A stretch of 46,710 bases of DNA, taken from contig SLBZ01000028.1 in assembly GCA_007126095.1 (NCBI GenBank), positions 1 to 46,710 of the forward strand, read 5' to 3'. The position numbers and the translations under genes are program-made. This DNA comes from Aquisalimonas sp. GTDB lineage: Bacteria > Pseudomonadota > Gammaproteobacteria > Nitrococcales > Aquisalimonadaceae. Below the pieces are notes generated by a model. It searched no databases, had not been told where the DNA came from, and saw nothing but the letters and a program-made list of their open reading frames with translations. Below, piece by piece: positions 43,729 to 46,710 of the stretch (position 1 is the stretch's first letter; every line of letters starts with the position of its first letter).

Positions 43729-44742
43729 TTAGCAGTCGATCTCGAAGTCGACCTGACCGATGAGCTGACCCGACTCGGTGCGCACCCGCACCCGCCAGTG
43801 GCCGTTAGGCTCATCGGGGAAGTTTTCCTTGTAGGTCCAGATTCGGTAGCCCTCTTCCCGACCACCGAAGATCTCCACGTCCACGCGGTCGTGGAGGCGG
43901 CCGTTGTGACTCCACTCGTGGTGGACCGACTCGTTGAGGCCGCGCGGGGCGCGAACGCCTGAGAAGGCATAGACACGGCCACCATCGAGCGCTTCCGGGC
44001 AGGGCACCTCCTTCATGCCGTTGGCACGGCGCATGTCCTCGTCCAGATCATCGGTAATGGCCATGTCCGTCAGCCAGAAGGTGGCCGGAGGCACGATCGC
44101 CCGGCCGAACCAGGCCGATGCACCCAGCGCGACCGTCAGTGCCACAAGCCCCGCCACGCCGGCCAGCCCCCGCGCCGGAACCCCCTGGGTGAGACTGGGG
44201 AACGCGAATATGACCGTAAGCACGGTCGCCGTGGCGTAGGTCTGCGGCGTGCTCAGATGGAAAATGATCGGCAGGGCCGTCAGCAACGTCACGAAGATGG
44301 CCGTGGCGTGGTAGGCCAGATAGAGCCATCGCCGCCGCGTCAGGCGGCCATGGTAGACGGGATCCCAGATGGACACCACCGCCGCCGCACCGATGGCGAC
44401 GGTGAACAGCGCCTGCGTGCTGGTCCACGTGGTGGTGATCAGGAAAAAGGGCAGGACGAAGAAGAAGCTTTCCTGGTGAACCAGCTGCGTGGTGAAGTGC
44501 ACCACCGGCGCCGGCACCTCCATGCCGATCCAGCGCCCCACGAGCAACCGGATGGGGCGCTCCAGCAGCAACAGCACCCAGCTCGCCAGCATTAGCGCCG
44601 CAATGGCGCTCGCCATGCCCTCCTGGCGATCCACCAGGACGAAGCTGCCGACACCCGAGAGGAAGCCGATCAACGCAAACAGATAGGGGTGGCGCCGGAC
44701 GAACACGCCCAGCCGCAGGATTTTCACTTTGTATGCGGACAT
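43729..44742 (-). CDS. DUF5924/DUF2914-type membrane protein
   Basis: A 337-residue protein. About seven hydrophobic segments (residues 20-215) are followed by a soluble C-terminal domain. That domain carries HHEWSHNGRLHDRVDVEIFGG and GHWRVRVRTESGQLIGQVDFEI, which fits the DUF2914 pattern of a tryptophan- and glycine-rich extracytoplasmic domain; this assignment is from memory. The N-terminal helices probably anchor it in the inner membrane. Function unknown. It lies 87 bases upstream of nothing on the same operon that I can connect, and downstream of the phospholipase D-like gene by 86 bases, so cotranscription with that gene is possible. Confidence 0.75.
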   Translation of the reverse strand: MSAYKVKILRLGVFVRRHPYLFALIGFLSGVGSFVLVDRQEGMASAIAALMLASWVLLLLERPIRLLVGRWIGMEVPAPVVHFTTQLVHQESFFFVLPFFLITTTWTSTQALFTVAIGAAAVVSIWDPVYHGRLTRRRWLYLAYHATAIFVTLLTALPIIFHLSTPQTYATATVLTVIFAFPSLTQGVPARGLAGVAGLVALTVALGASAWFGRAIVPPATFWLTDMAITDDLDEDMRRANGMKEVPCPEALDGGRVYAFSGVRAPRGLNESVHHEWSHNGRLHDRVDVEIFGGREEGYRIWTYKENFPDEPNGHWRVRVRTESGQLIGQVDFEIDC

Positions 44743-44828
44743 TGCCGTTGTGTGCCCTGTCTTGGCCGCCGATCAGTATCAGGGCGCACACCTTACCGCA
44801 AACAGCGTAAGCAGTCGGCCGTACCGGT

Positions 44829-46310
44829 TCAGAACGTGGACATGCCGCTGCCTTCCATCAACCGGTACTGCCAGTAGCGTAGCCAGCCGGCATCGCCGTG
44901 CTCCTCGAAAGGCAGGCTGTAGACGCGTTCCGGGGTGTTCTGCCAGCGCCGCTCGAAGAAGTCGACGGCATCGCGCATGACCGCCGCGTCGGGGTCGGCG
45001 CAAATGCGCACGCTGGTCTCCAGGTTCAGGTCATCGAGATTGCGACGGGTGTAGTTGGCGGACCCGACCATCAGTTCCGCACCACCGTCGGCCGCCCGGT
45101 AGAGCAGAAACTTGCTGTGGCACTGCTCGCCCGTGGTCGTGCACCAACGCACGGGCACGCCGGCCTGCGCCAGCTCCGCTGCGACGGGCTGATTCGGTAC
45201 ACCGTCCTTCTCGCGCCCGAACGCGGCAATGTTCGGATCCAGCAGTACGCGCACGGCCACGCCGCGCCGATGTGCGGCCTGCAACGCGTCGACAATGTCG
45301 CGGTGGGAGAGATAGAACATGGCCAGGTCCAGTGTGTCACCGGATTCCGCACCGTCCAGGACCGAAAGCACACGAGCGAGAATGGCCGACTCCGTCAGCA
45401 CCTGGATGCGCGCCGAGCCCTCGCCCGCGGGTATGTCAGCCAGCTCTTCACGCGCCGGCAGGTCGATCTCCGCCTGCGAGAACCGGAGTACCGCCCGCTC
45501 CGTGTCCAGCAGATCCAGCGCGGCCGGCCCGGGAAATTCCACTCCCGAATTACTGTGGGCGCTCGAGGCATCGTGGGGATTTGCGGAGGTCACCAGGCCG
45601 GTCCAGCCATCTGGCGCGTCGACGATCAGGGTCTTGCGATGATTCGCCTTGAAGTTGAGCATCTTCAACAGACTGCGCAACGGCACCGCTTCCTCGCCTA
45701 CCGGGTTCGGCAACCAGCCACTCCCGGGCGCATCACCAAGCCACTGGCAGCATATCCGCCACAGGCCGGACCACACCGGGTTGGAATCCCGCAGCGCCTC
45801 CAGCCGGGCTACCACCACCTCCACGCCGGCTGCTTCAAGCCGCTGGAGATTGTCGTTGGTGACACCGCCGTAGACGGTGTTCATGGGATCGGTAATCAGT
45901 ACCACCGGCATGGACGGATACGCCCGTTTCTTCGCCACCAAAGCCGCGGTGACCTCGTCGGATAACGGGCGCATGTCGTCGCCCTCAACGTCACCGGCGA
46001 AGTCGTTGAACAGGAACATGTTCAACACCACCAGCCGCTCAGCGCCATCGATCAGCTCCAGTACCCGATCGAAAGTGCGGTGATCCATTCGCCGCGCGCC
46101 GTTGCGGTCGACCCAGGTGTCGTCCGCGAGAAACCGGGCCTCACCCGCCACCCGCTCTGGCATGGCCATGCTGACGCCTTCCGGCAAGGGTTTGACCGTG
46201 TGGTACACGGCCATACTGATCCAGGCGCCGCACAGCACCACGAGCGCCATCAGCGCAGTGCGCCGGAGTGTCCGGCGCACGCCTTGGCGGGCATGCCTCG
46301 CGGATTTCAT
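44829..46310 (-). CDS. Phospholipase D-like protein with a changed second HKD motif
   Basis: A 493-residue protein with an N-terminal membrane anchor or signal (hydrophobic about residues 13-32) and two phospholipase D-type regions. The first motif is intact (HRKTLIVD). The second reads HSKFLLYR, with arginine where aspartate is usual, though GSANYT follows normally. It may have altered or reduced activity, or be a structural paralogue. An in-frame TTG start at 46325 is possible; the ATG at 46310 has a CAGG before it and is preferred. It lies 19 bases after the flavin oxidoreductase stop on the same strand, which suggests cotranscription. Confidence 0.8.
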   Translation of the reverse strand: MKSARHARQGVRRTLRRTALMALVVLCGAWISMAVYHTVKPLPEGVSMAMPERVAGEARFLADDTWVDRNGARRMDHRTFDRVLELIDGAERLVVLNMFLFNDFAGDVEGDDMRPLSDEVTAALVAKKRAYPSMPVVLITDPMNTVYGGVTNDNLQRLEAAGVEVVVARLEALRDSNPVWSGLWRICCQWLGDAPGSGWLPNPVGEEAVPLRSLLKMLNFKANHRKTLIVDAPDGWTGLVTSANPHDASSAHSNSGVEFPGPAALDLLDTERAVLRFSQAEIDLPAREELADIPAGEGSARIQVLTESAILARVLSVLDGAESGDTLDLAMFYLSHRDIVDALQAAHRRGVAVRVLLDPNIAAFGREKDGVPNQPVAAELAQAGVPVRWCTTTGEQCHSKFLLYRAADGGAELMVGSANYTRRNLDDLNLETSVRICADPDAAVMRDAVDFFERRWQNTPERVYSLPFEEHGDAGWLRYWQYRLMEGSGMSTF

Positions 46311-46329
46311 GGCATGACCTGACAACCGC

Positions 46330-46710
46330 TCAGTAAAGGGCCTTCAGTGACTTCCGCGCAAAGGGTTCCACCTCGGTGGTGCGCCCTTCCTTAACCTTGA
46401 TCAGCCATTCCGGATCCTGCAGCAGAGCGCGCCCCACGGCAATGAGATCGAACTCGTTGTTGGTCATCCGCCCCACCAGCTCGTCGATGCCCGACTGCTC
46501 CACCTGCTCCTGCTTGCTGGCCATGGTGCCGCTGATGAAGTCTTCGGTGAGACCGACGCTGCCCACGGACATGGTAGGCATACCGGTGAGCTTCTTCACC
46601 CAGCCGGCAAGGTTCAGATCGGAGCCCTCGAACTCAGGCTCCCAGAAGCGGCGCGTGGAGGCGTGGAAGATATCGACGCCGGCCGCCACCAGCGGCTTCA
46701 GCCACTGCTC
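46330..46710 (-). CDS. Old Yellow Enzyme-family flavin oxidoreductase, C-terminal part
   Basis: The last 126 residues of an NADH:flavin oxidoreductase (OYE family), running off the window end at 46710 in frame (the sequence continues upstream of the GTG at 46689 with EQWLKPLVAAGVD). Visible features are DIFHASTRRFWEPEFEGSDLNLA, PTMSVGSVGL and the late phosphate-binding FDLIAVGRALLQDPEW. OYE enzymes reduce activated double bonds with FMN. The N-terminal part and start are outside the window. Confidence 0.88.
   Translation of the reverse strand, partial: EQWLKPLVAAGVDIFHASTRRFWEPEFEGSDLNLAGWVKKLTGMPTMSVGSVGLTEDFISGTMASKQEQVEQSGIDELVGRMTNNEFDLIAVGRALLQDPEWLIKVKEGRTTEVEPFARKSLKALY

Overview
The window is high-G+C DNA packed with genes of gammaproteobacterial type: TRAP transporters, many acyl-CoA enzymes, heme-type bacterioferritin, MalT-like and Crp-like regulators, and GGDEF/EAL proteins. 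The overall style suggests a halophilic or marine member of the Ectothiorhodospiraceae or a relative. That placement is inference, because there is no rRNA gene here. I see no tRNA, CRISPR array, insertion sequence or phage genes.

Layout. 1-7.3 kb is housekeeping: bluB, a type I asparaginase, bacterioferritin, a ChaC-type gamma-glutamylcyclotransferase, a 58-residue membrane protein, glutamate dehydrogenase and an acyl-CoA synthetase. 7.4-27.5 kb is a large catabolic island. It holds a thiolase; a TRAP operon (dctP-dctQ-dctM) that also carries acetoacetyl-CoA synthetase and a second dctP; a third dctP followed by an acyl-CoA dehydrogenase; an 899-residue MalT/LAL-type LuxR regulator; and a tightly overlapping operon whose order and families match the levulinate/4-hydroxyacid (lva) pathway: EthD protein, AMP-dependent ligase, LvaA-like kinase, LvaB-like DUF6285 partner, LvaC-like dehydrogenase and a PaaG-like isomerase. 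A nitronate monooxygenase-type gene diverges from its head.

The main discovery is a 16-bp palindrome, TCGTC-N6-GACGA, present four times. It lies in front of the thiolase (7729-7744), the TRAP operon (15540-15555), dctP3 (18073-18088), and between the lva-like operon and the monooxygenase (26458-26473). At three of the four sites a -10-like hexamer (CAGAAT, TAGACT, TAGATT) begins exactly 22 nt beyond it. That would centre the palindrome near -42.5, the classic position for a LuxR-type activator. I infer that the LAL regulator encoded in the island binds these sites and controls a regulon of about fifteen genes for uptake and oxidation of a hydroxylated or short-chain carboxylic acid. All three substrate-binding protein genes share a CxxC plus two further cysteines, and each is followed by a strong stem-loop.

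27.6-46.7 kb is mixed: a glutathione transferase; a PIN-domain protein tail-to-tail with an archaeal-type ATP-dependent RNA ligase; two cyclic-di-GMP proteins flanking a DrrAB-type exporter; a phospholipase D-like protein tail-to-tail with a VTT-domain membrane protein; a FrnE-like DsbA; PanE; a Crp-like regulator; a secreted matrixin-like metalloprotease; envelope proteins; a second phospholipase D-like protein; and the C-terminal end of an Old Yellow Enzyme-type flavin oxidoreductase cut by the window edge.
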